Position numbers and translations under genes: made by a program. This document shows positions 42,275 through 50,283 of a stretch of 64,000 nt of DNA, one piece after another. The DNA is taken from the NCBI RefSeq assembly GCF_040546765.1, contig NZ_JBEPOK010000001.1, positions 2,418,001-2,482,000 on the forward strand. Direction: 5' to 3'. Each line of letters opens with the position of its first letter. Positions within the stretch are counted from its first letter, which is position 1. The notes beneath the pieces were generated by a model, which was not told the origin of the DNA, did not search any database, and was given only the letters and a program-made list of their open reading frames with translations. The DNA is from Arthrobacter sp. OAP107. Lineage in GTDB: Bacteria; Actinomycetota; Actinomycetes; Actinomycetales; Micrococcaceae.

Positions 42275-43644
42275 TGCAGGATTCGCAGCAGAAGGACCTG
42301 ATCCAGCGGGACCGCGCCCGGCTTTGGCACCCCTACGCGCCCGCCTCACCCGACCTTCCGCTGTGGGAGGTGGAGGCGGCCGACGGCGTGCGGCTGCGCC
42401 TCCGCGGCGAAGACGGCACCCGGCACGAGGTGACCGATGCAATGTCCTCGTGGTGGTCGGTGATCCACGGCTACCGCCACCCGGTCCTGGATGCCGCCGC
42501 CAAAAGACAGCTGGACACGTTCAGCCACGTGATGTTCGGCGGGCTAACGCACGCTCCGGCGGTGGAACTGGCCGAGCGGCTCGTCGCCATGGCCCCTGCC
42601 GCGCCCGGCGGTCCCGGGCTGGAGCGGGTGTTCCTCGCGGACTCGGGGTCTGTGGCCGTCGAGGTGGCGCTGAAGCTGGCGGTGCAGTTCCAGACTGCGG
42701 CCCGGCGGCCGCGCCGGCAGCGGTTCCTGAGCCTCCGGGGCGGCTACCACGGCGACACGTTCGCGGCCATGGGGGTCTGCGATCCGGTGGACGGCATGCA
42801 CTCGGCATTTCCGGGTCTGCTTGCCGGCAACCTGTTTGGGCCCCGCCCTCCCGCTGCGGCGTCGGCGACCCCGGAAGCGGTGCAGGCGTGGGCAGACGGT
42901 GTGGCGGAGCTGGCGGCCGCGAACGCGGCGGAACTGGCGGCGATCGTCGTCGAACCCGTCCTGCAGGGTGCCGGCGGCATGCACGCCTACCCGGCCCAAT
43001 GCCTCACAGTACTGCGCGAGGTGGCGGACCGGCACGGACTGCTGCTCATCTTCGACGAGATCGCCACCGGCTTCGGCCGCACCGGCGAACTGTTCGCGGC
43101 CGGCCATGCCGGCGTCGTGCCGGACATCATGTGCGTGGGCAAGGCCCTGACCGGTGGTTACCTGACCCTTGCCGCCATGCTCTGCACGGCTGAGGTGGCC
43201 TCGGCTGTTTCGGCCAGCCAGGCCGGCGCCCTGCTGCACGGCCCCACCTTCATGGGCAACCCGCTGGCGTGTGCCGTCGCCAATGCCAGCCTCGGCATTA
43301 TAGAGAACGGGCGCTGGCGTGCCGACGTTGCCCGGATCGGCACCGGACTGGCATCCGGGCTGGCGCCTGCCCTGGAACTCGGGGCCGTCCGGGACGTCCG
43401 AACCATCGGCGCCGTCGGAGTCATCGAGCTGCACGACGCCGTTGACGTCACAGCCGTCACCGCGGCAGCCATCCGCCGCGGCGTCTGGGTCCGGCCGTTC
43501 CGGAACCTCATCTACACCATGCCGCCCTACATCAGCACCGCCACGGACATCGCCCAGATCACCGCGGGCATGACCGCAGCCGTCGCGGAGGTCCACGAAG
43601 CCCGGGTCGAACGCGTCCCGGCCTACACCGGAAGTGCCTCGTGA
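42274..43644 (+). CDS. bioA: Adenosylmethionine-8-amino-7-oxononanoate aminotransferase
   Basis: A 456-residue class III PLP aminotransferase that makes 7,8-diaminopelargonate. Early signatures are RLWHPYAP and SSWWSVIHGYRHP, then SGSVAVEVALK and the PLP Asp in LLIFDEIATGFGRTG. The Schiff-base Lys is in CVGKALTGGYL. The ATG at 42274 overlaps the stop of bsaP (TGATG). Codon use and operon position leave little doubt; the WSxIHGY pattern separates it from other class III enzymes. Confidence 0.95.
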   Translation: MQDSQQKDLIQRDRARLWHPYAPASPDLPLWEVEAADGVRLRLRGEDGTRHEVTDAMSSWWSVIHGYRHPVLDAAAKRQLDTFSHVMFGGLTHAPAVELAERLVAMAPAAPGGPGLERVFLADSGSVAVEVALKLAVQFQTAARRPRRQRFLSLRGGYHGDTFAAMGVCDPVDGMHSAFPGLLAGNLFGPRPPAAASATPEAVQAWADGVAELAAANAAELAAIVVEPVLQGAGGMHAYPAQCLTVLREVADRHGLLLIFDEIATGFGRTGELFAAGHAGVVPDIMCVGKALTGGYLTLAAMLCTAEVASAVSASQAGALLHGPTFMGNPLACAVANASLGIIENGRWRADVARIGTGLASGLAPALELGAVRDVRTIGAVGVIELHDAVDVTAVTAAAIRRGVWVRPFRNLIYTMPPYISTATDIAQITAGMTAAVAEVHEARVERVPAYTGSAS

Positions 43645-44810
43645 GCGGCTCGATGAACCAGTGGCTCGAGCGGCAGGCCGCCGTCCGGGAACGGCGGGGC
43701 CAGGTGCGCCGGCCTCTTCCCCGCGCCCCGCACGAACGGTTCATCGACCTGGCCAGCAACGACTACCTGGGCCTTGCAACGGACCCGCGGGTTACCGGGG
43801 CAGCCGCGGAGGCCGCGGCGCGGTGGGGCGCCGGCGCCACCTCCTCACGCCTGGTCGCCGGAACCACAAACCTGCACCTGGACCTGGAGCAGGAACTGGC
43901 CACGCTGGCCGGGATGGAAGCGGCGCTGGTCTTCTCCTCCGGCTACCTGGCCAATATCGGGGTGATCACGGCGCTCGGCGGCCCCGGGACCCTGATCATC
44001 GCGGACGAGCACTGCCACGCCTCGATGATCGACGGGTTCCGGCTCAGCCGCTCGCGCACCGAGTCATTCGCCCACAACTGCGTTGAGGAAGCCGGCCGGC
44101 TGCTCGCGGGCCGGCCGGAGCCGCGGGCGATGATCGCCGTCGAATCCGTCTATAGCGTCCTCGGCGACGCGGCGCCGCTCGCTGAGCTGCTGGCCCTGGC
44201 CGAGCAGTACGACGCCATGCTGCTCATCGATGAAGCGCACAGCCTCGGCGTCACCGGCGCCGGCAACTTCCAGGGGCGCGGCTCTGTCGCCGGGTCCGCG
44301 CTTGCCGGGCACCCGAACGTGATCGTGACGGCAACCCTGTCCAAGGCGCTGGGCAGCCAGGGCGGTGCTGTCCTGGGATCCGGACTGCTGCGGGAACACC
44401 TCCTGAACCGGGCACGTAGCTTCATTTTCGACACCGGTCTGGCGCCAGCGTCCGCCGCAGCCGCCCTCGCCGCGGTGCAGATCCTCGGGGACGAAACATG
44501 GCGGGCGGGATCTGTGCACAGCAACGCGGCAGCGCTGGCCGTCGGGCTTGCGCCAGCCCTCGCCGCCCGCGGCGTTATGCCGGACCCGCGAGTAGGCGCC
44601 GTCCAGTCCATTCCCATGCCGTCCGCGGAATCGGCACTGGCCGCCGGGGAGTCCGCCCGCCGCGCCGGCGTCCGGATCGGCTGTTTCCGGCCGCCGTCCG
44701 TTCCGGATGGCATCTCCCGGCTGCGGCTCACCGCCCGCGCCACCCTCACCCCCGAAGAAATCGAAGACAGCTGCGCGGTGCTGCGCGGCATTTTGGAGGA
44801 ACTTCCATGA
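43641..44810 (+). CDS. bioF: 8-amino-7-oxononanoate synthase
   Basis: A 389-residue PLP enzyme that condenses pimeloyl-thioester with alanine. The patterns SNDYLGLATDPR, GAGATSSRLVAGTT, DEAHSLGVTGAG and the Schiff-base Lys in TLSKALGSQGG are all present. It starts with GTG overlapping the bioA stop by 4 bp; an ATG at 43653 is also possible. Its acyl substrate must come from a separate pimelate route. Confidence 0.95.
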   Translation: MSGSMNQWLERQAAVRERRGQVRRPLPRAPHERFIDLASNDYLGLATDPRVTGAAAEAAARWGAGATSSRLVAGTTNLHLDLEQELATLAGMEAALVFSSGYLANIGVITALGGPGTLIIADEHCHASMIDGFRLSRSRTESFAHNCVEEAGRLLAGRPEPRAMIAVESVYSVLGDAAPLAELLALAEQYDAMLLIDEAHSLGVTGAGNFQGRGSVAGSALAGHPNVIVTATLSKALGSQGGAVLGSGLLREHLLNRARSFIFDTGLAPASAAAALAAVQILGDETWRAGSVHSNAAALAVGLAPALAARGVMPDPRVGAVQSIPMPSAESALAAGESARRAGVRIGCFRPPSVPDGISRLRLTARATLTPEEIEDSCAVLRGILEELP

Positions 44811-45481
44811 ACCTGTCCCCCGTCATTCTGGTCACCGGAACGGACACCGGCGTCGGCAAAACCATTACGACGGCGGCCCTCGCCGCCGCCCTGAACGGAA
44901 AGGGGCGCAGCGTGGCGGTCTTCAAGCCGTGCCAGTCGGGTGCCGCGGACGGCGACTCCGACGCAGCCGAAATTGTCCGGCTCGCCGGCGTGCCGGCCGA
45001 AGCCGGCGTTGTTCTGCAGGAACCCATGGCGCCCGTCGCGGCTGCCGCCATCGACGGAACTCCGCTGCCGGCCTTGGCTTCGCACGCAGGGCGGATCCGC
45101 GAACTCGCCGCAACCCACGACCACGTCCTGATCGAGGGCGCCGGCGGGGTCCTGGTGGAGCTGGATTCGGACGGCGGCACCCTGGCAGACCTCGGATCGC
45201 TGCTGGCGTCGCCATTTGTGGTTGTTGCCCGGCCCGGCCTCGGGACGCTGAACCACACCGCCCTGACCCTCGAGGCACTGGCCGCGCGCGGGCTGGAGGT
45301 TCTCGGCGTCGTGCTCGGCAGCTGGCCCGCCAGCCCCGATGCGGTACACCACAGCAACCGGCAGGTACTCGGATCTTTGCGCGTGCCGGTCATCGGGGCC
45401 CTGCCCGAGCGCGCCTCGGAACTGTCCCCGGCTGACTTCCGCGCCGGCGCCGCCGCATGGCTGAACGGGATGCCCGCATGA
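44807..45481 (+). CDS. bioD: Dethiobiotin synthetase
   Basis: A 224-residue P-loop enzyme that closes the ureido ring of dethiobiotin using ATP and CO2. The P-loop is GTDTGVGKT (residues 10-18), followed by FKPCQSG and the EGAGGVLVEL switch motif. The ATG at 44807 overlaps the bioF stop by 4 bp and follows GGAGG. It leads directly into the P450 gene. Confidence 0.95.
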   Translation: MNLSPVILVTGTDTGVGKTITTAALAAALNGKGRSVAVFKPCQSGAADGDSDAAEIVRLAGVPAEAGVVLQEPMAPVAAAAIDGTPLPALASHAGRIRELAATHDHVLIEGAGGVLVELDSDGGTLADLGSLLASPFVVVARPGLGTLNHTALTLEALAARGLEVLGVVLGSWPASPDAVHHSNRQVLGSLRVPVIGALPERASELSPADFRAGAAAWLNGMPA

Positions 45482-46680
45482 TCGCGGCGGCGATGGAGGC
45501 GCCCCCGGCGCATGCTCCCGACGGGTCCAGGTGCCCATACCTCGTGGTCCGGGACCCGGACGCGGTCCGCGACATCCTGCACCGGCCCGCCGACTTCAGC
45601 CCCGCGAATGCGCTGGTGGCGGTGACCCCGCTGGAGGGACCCGCCCTGCGCGTGCTGCAGCGGGCGGGCTTCGCGCTGCCACCCGTGCTGGCCAGCAACG
45701 ACACCGACACGCACGGCGGAATCCGGAAGGTGGTAGCCGGCTTCTTCACGCCCGCCACTGTCGCCGCGATGGAGCCTCGGATCCGCGAACTCGCCCGGGA
45801 AGCGGCCGTGAACACCGCGGACCAGCTCGCGCGGACCGGGCACGCGGACCTCGTGCAGACAGTGGCGGCACTTTCCCCGGCAGTCATCATGTTGGAACTG
45901 CTCGGGCTGCCCGTCCGGGACCTGGCGGCCCTCAAGCTCTGGGGCCTTGACTCAATGGAACTGTTCTGGGGCTGGCCTGACGCGGACCGGCAGCTTGAAC
46001 TGGCCCGCAGCGCCGCCGAGTTTTACGACTGGCTGCGCCGGCTCGTCGCCGACTCCGTGGCGGCTCCGGGACGCAACCTGTTCAAGTCACTGGCCGGACA
46101 CGGCCTCTCGAGGACCGAGATGTGCTCACTCGGCTACTTCCTGCTGATCGCCGGACAGGAAACCACCACCCAGCTGATCAGCACCACGCTGTTCCGGCTG
46201 CTGGAGGGTGCCGCACCCGTGGCATGGACGGAAGCGGCTTCTGACGCCGGTGCCCAGTCGGTTGTCCGGCATGTGCTCGCCACCGAATCATCCGTCCCCA
46301 CCTGGCGCCGGGTAGCAGCCCACAGCACGGACCTCGGCGGCGACCGGATCCCGGCCGGTACCGAGATACTCCTTGAGCTGTCCGGCAACCAGATCACTGC
46401 GGGCGCCGGATCGGAAAGCCAGTCCCTGCCGGAGCAGGCCAGGCGCGGACCGTCAACCGGCCTGGTCTTCGGTTCGGGCATCCACCGCTGCCTCGGAGCC
46501 AAGCTCGCCGAACTGGAGGCCGCCGTTATCGTCCAGGAAGCCGCGGCGGCGCTGCCCGGGATCCAGCTGCGGGACCACGAACCGGAATGGATCCGGCTGC
46601 TGTCCTTCCAGGCACCAAGGACCGTCAGTGTGGTCGACCGGCGGGGCCGCCAAGGTGCCGGTGAACCGGCGGGGAGTTAG
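45478..46680 (+). CDS. Cytochrome P450 in the biotin operon (candidate BioI-like)
   Basis: A 400-residue soluble bacterial P450. The heme-thiolate loop is FGSGIHRCLGAKLAELEA near residue 335, and the I-helix oxygen-activation motif is AGQETTT. The ATG at 45478 overlaps the bioD stop by 4 bp, so it is coupled to the biotin genes. In Bacillus, P450 BioI makes pimeloyl-ACP by cleaving fatty acyl-ACP. No bioC, bioH, bioW or other pimelate gene is in this operon, so an equivalent role is a reasonable inference but not shown. It ends overlapping the stop of the opposite broken monooxygenase. Confidence 0.9.
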   Translation: MIAAAMEAPPAHAPDGSRCPYLVVRDPDAVRDILHRPADFSPANALVAVTPLEGPALRVLQRAGFALPPVLASNDTDTHGGIRKVVAGFFTPATVAAMEPRIRELAREAAVNTADQLARTGHADLVQTVAALSPAVIMLELLGLPVRDLAALKLWGLDSMELFWGWPDADRQLELARSAAEFYDWLRRLVADSVAAPGRNLFKSLAGHGLSRTEMCSLGYFLLIAGQETTTQLISTTLFRLLEGAAPVAWTEAASDAGAQSVVRHVLATESSVPTWRRVAAHSTDLGGDRIPAGTEILLELSGNQITAGAGSESQSLPEQARRGPSTGLVFGSGIHRCLGAKLAELEAAVIVQEAAAALPGIQLRDHEPEWIRLLSFQAPRTVSVVDRRGRQGAGEPAGS

Positions 46681-47745
46681 AAGGACGTAACTGTGAACCC
46701 ACGGCCCAGCAAGCCCCGGCCCGCCTGCTCAAGGATCGGATCCAGGCTCAGGGTCGGGTGGTTGTGGAGCACATTCACGTCGCGCTGGATCCGCTGCCTC
46801 ACCGCTGAGCGCAAGCGAGAGCCGGTAGCCGGCCCGCTCCTCGTCCGTCAGTGTTGCTGGCTGGCGCCGATGGGATCCAGCCACCGTTCTGACCGCCTCC
46901 TGCCAGTGCAGGCGCGCAGTGGCCACAAGTCCGAAGGCTTTCGAGTAGCGCGCCTGGGCCAGCGGTGAATCCGCCTGGCGGTTGTCAGCAGTGTTCTTCA
47001 CCTTGCGCACCAGCATCTGTTCCCGGAAGACGCCGAGAGCGTACTCGGCTGCTCCCAGGGCAGCCGCGGGTTCCACCAGGTTCAGCAGCGTTGCCATGGG
47101 CGTGTGGATCAGCGTGTCCGCATGGATCAGGCTGCCTGGATTGTCTGCGGCGCCCAGGTGTGTCCATTCCATGGCCCGGTGCTCCGGAACAAACAGGTCC
47201 TCCGCCAGCAGGTCGTTGCTGCCCGTTCCCCGCAGCCCGTCCGTGTGCCACACATCAAGCAGCTCCAGCTCGGCCACAGGGACCAGGCACTGCAGCCGAA
47301 CGCCGTCGGAGTCCACCGCAAGCAGGGCCCACTCCGAATGCATGATCCCGGACGCAAAACTCCAGTGGCCCGAGATCGAGAATCCGCCCGTGACCTTCCT
47401 GGCCGTGCCCACGGGAGCACTCGTGGCCGCAGCCAGCGGAGCAGGCCCGTTGGCGAAGACTTCGTCCTGGACCCGCCGGGGCCACCGGGCCAGCATCCAG
47501 ACATGCTCGATCAGGTGCCCGGCTGTCCATGCCGTGGACGCGCAGCCCCGGGCAAGCCGCCGGATGACCTGGGCATAGGTTTCCACACCCATGCCGTAGC
47601 CGCGCACACTCTTCGGAGCGAGGATCCTGAAGACGCCGGCCTCCTTCAGGTCTTTCATGGTTGTCTCCGGGAGGCGGCGCAACTGCTCCGTTTCCTCCGC
47701 CCGTTCCCGCAGGCGGGGAACCAGATCGTCAACGCGGCTGAGCAT
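46677..47745 (-). pseudogene. Acyl-CoA-dehydrogenase-fold flavin monooxygenase (HsaA-like), frameshifted near its C-terminus
   Basis: From ATG 47745 the main frame encodes a protein like group D flavin monooxygenases: LRRLPETTMKDLKEAGVFRI, ARGCASTAWTAGHL, FSISGHWSFASGIMHSEWA and a helical C-domain (GAAEYALGVFREQM). Near YRLSLALS it runs into an unrelated frame and stops at 46729. The expected ending is found in another frame just downstream: QRDVNVLHNHPTLSLDP and ILEQAGRGLLGRGF, stopping at 46677. A roughly 30-40 residue helix between the two parts also seems missing, so this is a frameshift with deletion. A reductase partner is not visible. Confidence 0.75.
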
Positions 47746-47807
47746 CTCATCGTGGCTGGAACGGTGCCTGCCGGTGCCGGCCGTACGGGCCCGACGTCGG
47801 CCCTCGA

Positions 47808-48032
47808 AAGTTCCAGCGTATGTGCAGTGCGGTCCCGCTTGGCCGCCAGGTAGGCGCGATTGGCCGGCGAGAGGTACACGCCGGTGGGAACCTGTTCGGT
47901 GACGCTGATGCCCAGAGCTGTCAGCTGCGCGGCCTTGTCCGGGTTGTTGCTGAGCAGCCGGATGCTCGTGTCGCCGAGGGCGTCCAGCATCTGGGCGGCG
48001 CAACCGGTCATCTGGGGTCCTCGCCGTTCCAT
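47808..48032 (-). pseudogene. C-terminal remnant of a GTP cyclohydrolase II-like (RibA) gene
   Basis: The frame from ATG 48032 reads AAQMLDALGDTSIRLLSNNP, then a TALGISVTEQVPTG segment and ANRAYLAAKRDRTAHTLEL. This matches only the last roughly 65 residues of RibA, the part after the catalytic zinc site. No zinc-ligand cysteines or GTP-binding part exist upstream, where the DNA turns AT-rich. The frame then runs on into the monooxygenase pseudogene in a different frame. It looks like a deletion remnant. Confidence 0.7.
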
Positions 48033-48176
48033 TGCGGATTACTTGAACCTTGAAGTTAAGCGTAATCCCAGTTAGTTAAAGCTTCAAAGAATTTGTCGTC
48101 CTGTGACCGCGCCGTCGCCATCCCGGAATCTCTCCCTTGAGGCAAAGTACGAGCCCAGGCGTCTCGATGGCCGGCC

Positions 48177-48207
48177 TTGACCTTGCCGCAACGTCAACCT
48201 TTAGAGT
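48177..48207 (+). promoter_or_regulatory. MerR-type promoter with dyad, upstream of tipA-like gene
   Basis: A -35 TTGACC (48177-48182) and -10 TAGAGT (48202-48207) are separated by 19 bp, the unusually long spacer typical of MerR-activated promoters. A 21-bp dyad (48177-48197, TTGAC...GTCAA) lies at and inside the spacer, with mismatches only at three positions. It is a likely self-activation site. Confidence 0.75.
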
Positions 48208-48241
48208 CGGAAGATCGGATCAAAAGCGGAAGGAGGAGGGC

Positions 48242-49000
48242 ATGGACTGGTCGATCCAGCAGATCGCCAGGATCGCCGGGACCACCAGCCGGACCCTGCG
48301 CCACTATGACGACATCGGCCTGCTGAGGCCCAGCCGCATTGCCCGCAACGGCTATCGGCACTACGACCAGGAAGCACTGATCCAGCTTCAGCGGATCCTG
48401 CTGCTGCGTGAGCTGGGCCTGGGCCTGCCGGTGATCGCCGAGGTGCTGGGCAAGGAGGCGGACGCCGCCACAGCCCTGAGTGGCCACCTGCAGTGGCTCC
48501 GGCAGGAGCAGGACAGGCTGAACCGGCAAATTTCGTCGGTCCAGCGCACGATTGACGCGGTGAAAGGAGGTGGAGAACTTATGGCAGAAAACATGTTCGA
48601 TGGCTTTGACCACGCCCGCTACAAGGATGAGGTGGAGGAGCGCTGGGGCAAGGATGCCTATGCCAGCAGCGACGCCTGGTGGCGCGGAATGGACGCCGGC
48701 CAGAGGGCGGCTTGGAAGCAACGCTCACAGCAGCTCGGCAGCGACTGGACCGCCGCGGCGGGCTCGGGTATCGCAGCCGACAGCGCCGAGGCCCAGGATC
48801 TTGCCCGGCGGCAGGTGGAATGGCTTCGCGGCATCCCAGGAACACCCGCGGCAGCGCCCCACGGTGACGTGAAGGGCTATGTCATGGGCCTGGGTGAGAT
48901 GTATGTCGCGGATCCGCGGTTCAGCGCAAACTACGGCGGCGAGTCCGGAGCCGCTTTCGTCCGTGACGCGTTGCGCATCTACGCTGAAGCGAACCTGTAG
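48242..49000 (+). CDS. MerR-family regulator, TipA-like (HTH plus TipAS domain)
   Basis: A 252-residue protein, almost the same length as TipAL of Streptomyces (253). The N-terminal winged helix-turn-helix is WSIQQIARIAGTTSRTLRHYDDIGLL, a coiled-coil linker follows (about residues 75-110), and the C-terminal half (about 114-252) is the TipAS antibiotic-recognition type, with ERWGKDAYASSDAWWRGM and YVADPRFSANYGG. TipAS domains bind thiopeptide-like drugs and activate the promoter. The ATG at 48242 follows AAGGAGGAGGG. An internal start is likely at 48581. Confidence 0.9.
   Translation: MDWSIQQIARIAGTTSRTLRHYDDIGLLRPSRIARNGYRHYDQEALIQLQRILLLRELGLGLPVIAEVLGKEADAATALSGHLQWLRQEQDRLNRQISSVQRTIDAVKGGGELMAENMFDGFDHARYKDEVEERWGKDAYASSDAWWRGMDAGQRAAWKQRSQQLGSDWTAAAGSGIAADSAEAQDLARRQVEWLRGIPGTPAAAPHGDVKGYVMGLGEMYVADPRFSANYGGESGAAFVRDALRIYAEANL
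48563..48583 (+). promoter_or_regulatory. Internal ribosome binding site and in-frame start for a TipAS-like short form
   Basis: AAAGGAGGTG (48563-48572) lies inside the tipA-like gene, 10 nt from an in-frame ATG at 48581 (residue 114). Translation from it would give a 139-residue protein holding only the ligand-binding domain. The classic tipA gene makes its small TipAS product from an internal in-frame start at about the same position (residue 110). Confidence 0.75.
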
Positions 49001-49021
49001 CAGCTCAAGCAAGCCACTCCG

Positions 49022-49051
49022 ACGCCCGGCCGGGATTTCCCGGCCGGGCGT
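49022..49051 (+). terminator. Hairpin terminator after the tipA-like gene
   Basis: A perfect 14-bp stem (49022-49035 with 49038-49051) with a 2-nt centre, 21 bp after the stop of the tipA-like gene. The sequence is CG-rich, and TTGCTCT follows, a weak T tract. Because the stem is perfect, it could also act for the opposite DUF1876 gene that ends at 49084. Confidence 0.8.
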
Positions 49052-49083
49052 TGCTCTGATCCTTCAGAGCTGCCCATTCAGGG

Positions 49084-49350
49084 CTAGGCGCGCAGATGCG
49101 CAGGAGCGTTGGTGACTTTTTCAATATCGGCAGCGGTGACCTCAATCAGCTGATGCGCCAAATCCGCCAGAGCGCGGGCGGTCGCCAGCTCATCCCCGAT
49201 GTCGGGGACGTCGGAGTCGGCGGGGTTCAGCCTGGCCATTCCGATACCTTCCAGTTCCGGGCTGTTCCCGGCGCGCAATCGCGCCGTGGCCCTCGTTTGG
49301 CCTTCATGTTCGTCGATTGCGATGTTCACCGACCAGCTTTTCTCTTGCAT
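49084..49350 (-). CDS. DUF1876 family small protein
   Basis: An 88-residue protein of the DUF1876 family, which is widespread in actinobacteria and has a double-stranded-RNA-binding-like fold. Visible features are SWSVNIAIDEHEGQTRATARL near the start and GDELATARALADLAHQL in the helix. The role is unknown. The ATG at 49350 follows GGAGGAGG by about 9 nt; an upstream frame to 49440 lacks family similarity. It converges on the tipA-like gene. Confidence 0.82.
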   Translation of the reverse strand: MQEKSWSVNIAIDEHEGQTRATARLRAGNSPELEGIGMARLNPADSDVPDIGDELATARALADLAHQLIEVTAADIEKVTNAPAHLRA

Positions 49351-49441
49351 GGTGGTCGCCTCCTCCATCCAAATTCCACCTTGCCAAGCCCCGGGCAAGC
49401 CGTCAATGGTCGAAAAAGCCGCAGAACGGTGGTACGTCAAC

Positions 49442-50077
49442 TCACGCCGGGCTGCTGTCCGGCGGCCCGGTGAGCACCGTGGGGACGTACTCGAGGAGCT
49501 GAAGCCGGCCGTCGAAGGTCCTGCTGTCCACCATCTCCAGCGAGACGTCCGGATAGCCGTCGTAGATGCGCTCCCGCCCGGTCCGGCCCGTGATCACCGG
49601 GAAGACGACCAGCCGGAACCTGTCCACAAGGCCTGCGGTCAGCAGCGACCGGCAGAGGCTGAGACTGCCCAGGGTGCTCAAAGGCCTTGTTCCGGTCCGC
49701 TTCATTTCCCTCACGGCCTCGACGGCGTCGCCGGTGACCAGCTCCGAGTTGGGCCACGTCAGGGGTGCCTGCAGGGTGGAGGAGAAGACCACCTTGGGCA
49801 CGGAATCGAGACCGGTCAGGGCGGCTCCCTCGTCCTCGGAGAATCCTGACCCCTCGGCCGCGGCCTCCCCGGACATGCTGGACATCACGCGGTAGGTGTT
49901 TGCGCCCAGGAGGAAGGTGTAGTTTTTCTTTCCCTCCTCCTCGAGCCAGGCCAGGTATTCCGGGCCCTCCAGTCCCCACCAGCCGGGCCACCCCTCGGCC
50001 GAGGCATATCCGTCCAGCGAGATGATCAGGTCTACCATCAGTTCCGCTGATGACGTTTCTGCAGTTGTCTCGCCCAT
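49442..50077 (-). CDS. Dihydrofolate reductase family protein (RibD C-terminal-like), second copy
   Basis: A 211-residue member of the RibD-C/DHFR-like fold: DLIISLDGYASAEGWPGWW, LLGANTYRVMSSM, WPNSELVTGDAVEAVREMK and LVDRFRLVVFPVITGRTG. The substrate is unknown. Start is uncertain between ATG 50077 and ATG 50038 (MVDLIISLDG), the latter closer to the family start. It diverges from the class III aminotransferase gene with about 200 bp between. Confidence 0.83.
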   Translation of the reverse strand: MGETTAETSSAELMVDLIISLDGYASAEGWPGWWGLEGPEYLAWLEEEGKKNYTFLLGANTYRVMSSMSGEAAAEGSGFSEDEGAALTGLDSVPKVVFSSTLQAPLTWPNSELVTGDAVEAVREMKRTGTRPLSTLGSLSLCRSLLTAGLVDRFRLVVFPVITGRTGRERIYDGYPDVSLEMVDSRTFDGRLQLLEYVPTVLTGPPDSSPA

Positions 50078-50283
50078 GGCCGTGTCCCCGATCTGATCGA
50101 CAGTGAGGGCCGCCGGAACGCTGCGCCGTCGACGCCCGTGCCGGCAATGCTATCCGCGGAGCGAGCGGCCGTTCAAGGGTCCCCGGCATCTGGAAACTGC
50201 TGCCGGAAGGTGCCAAGGTGAAGCAGTGGAGCGGAACACGCCCGGCATGCAAACAACCCCGCACGCAACCAACGGAGGATGTC

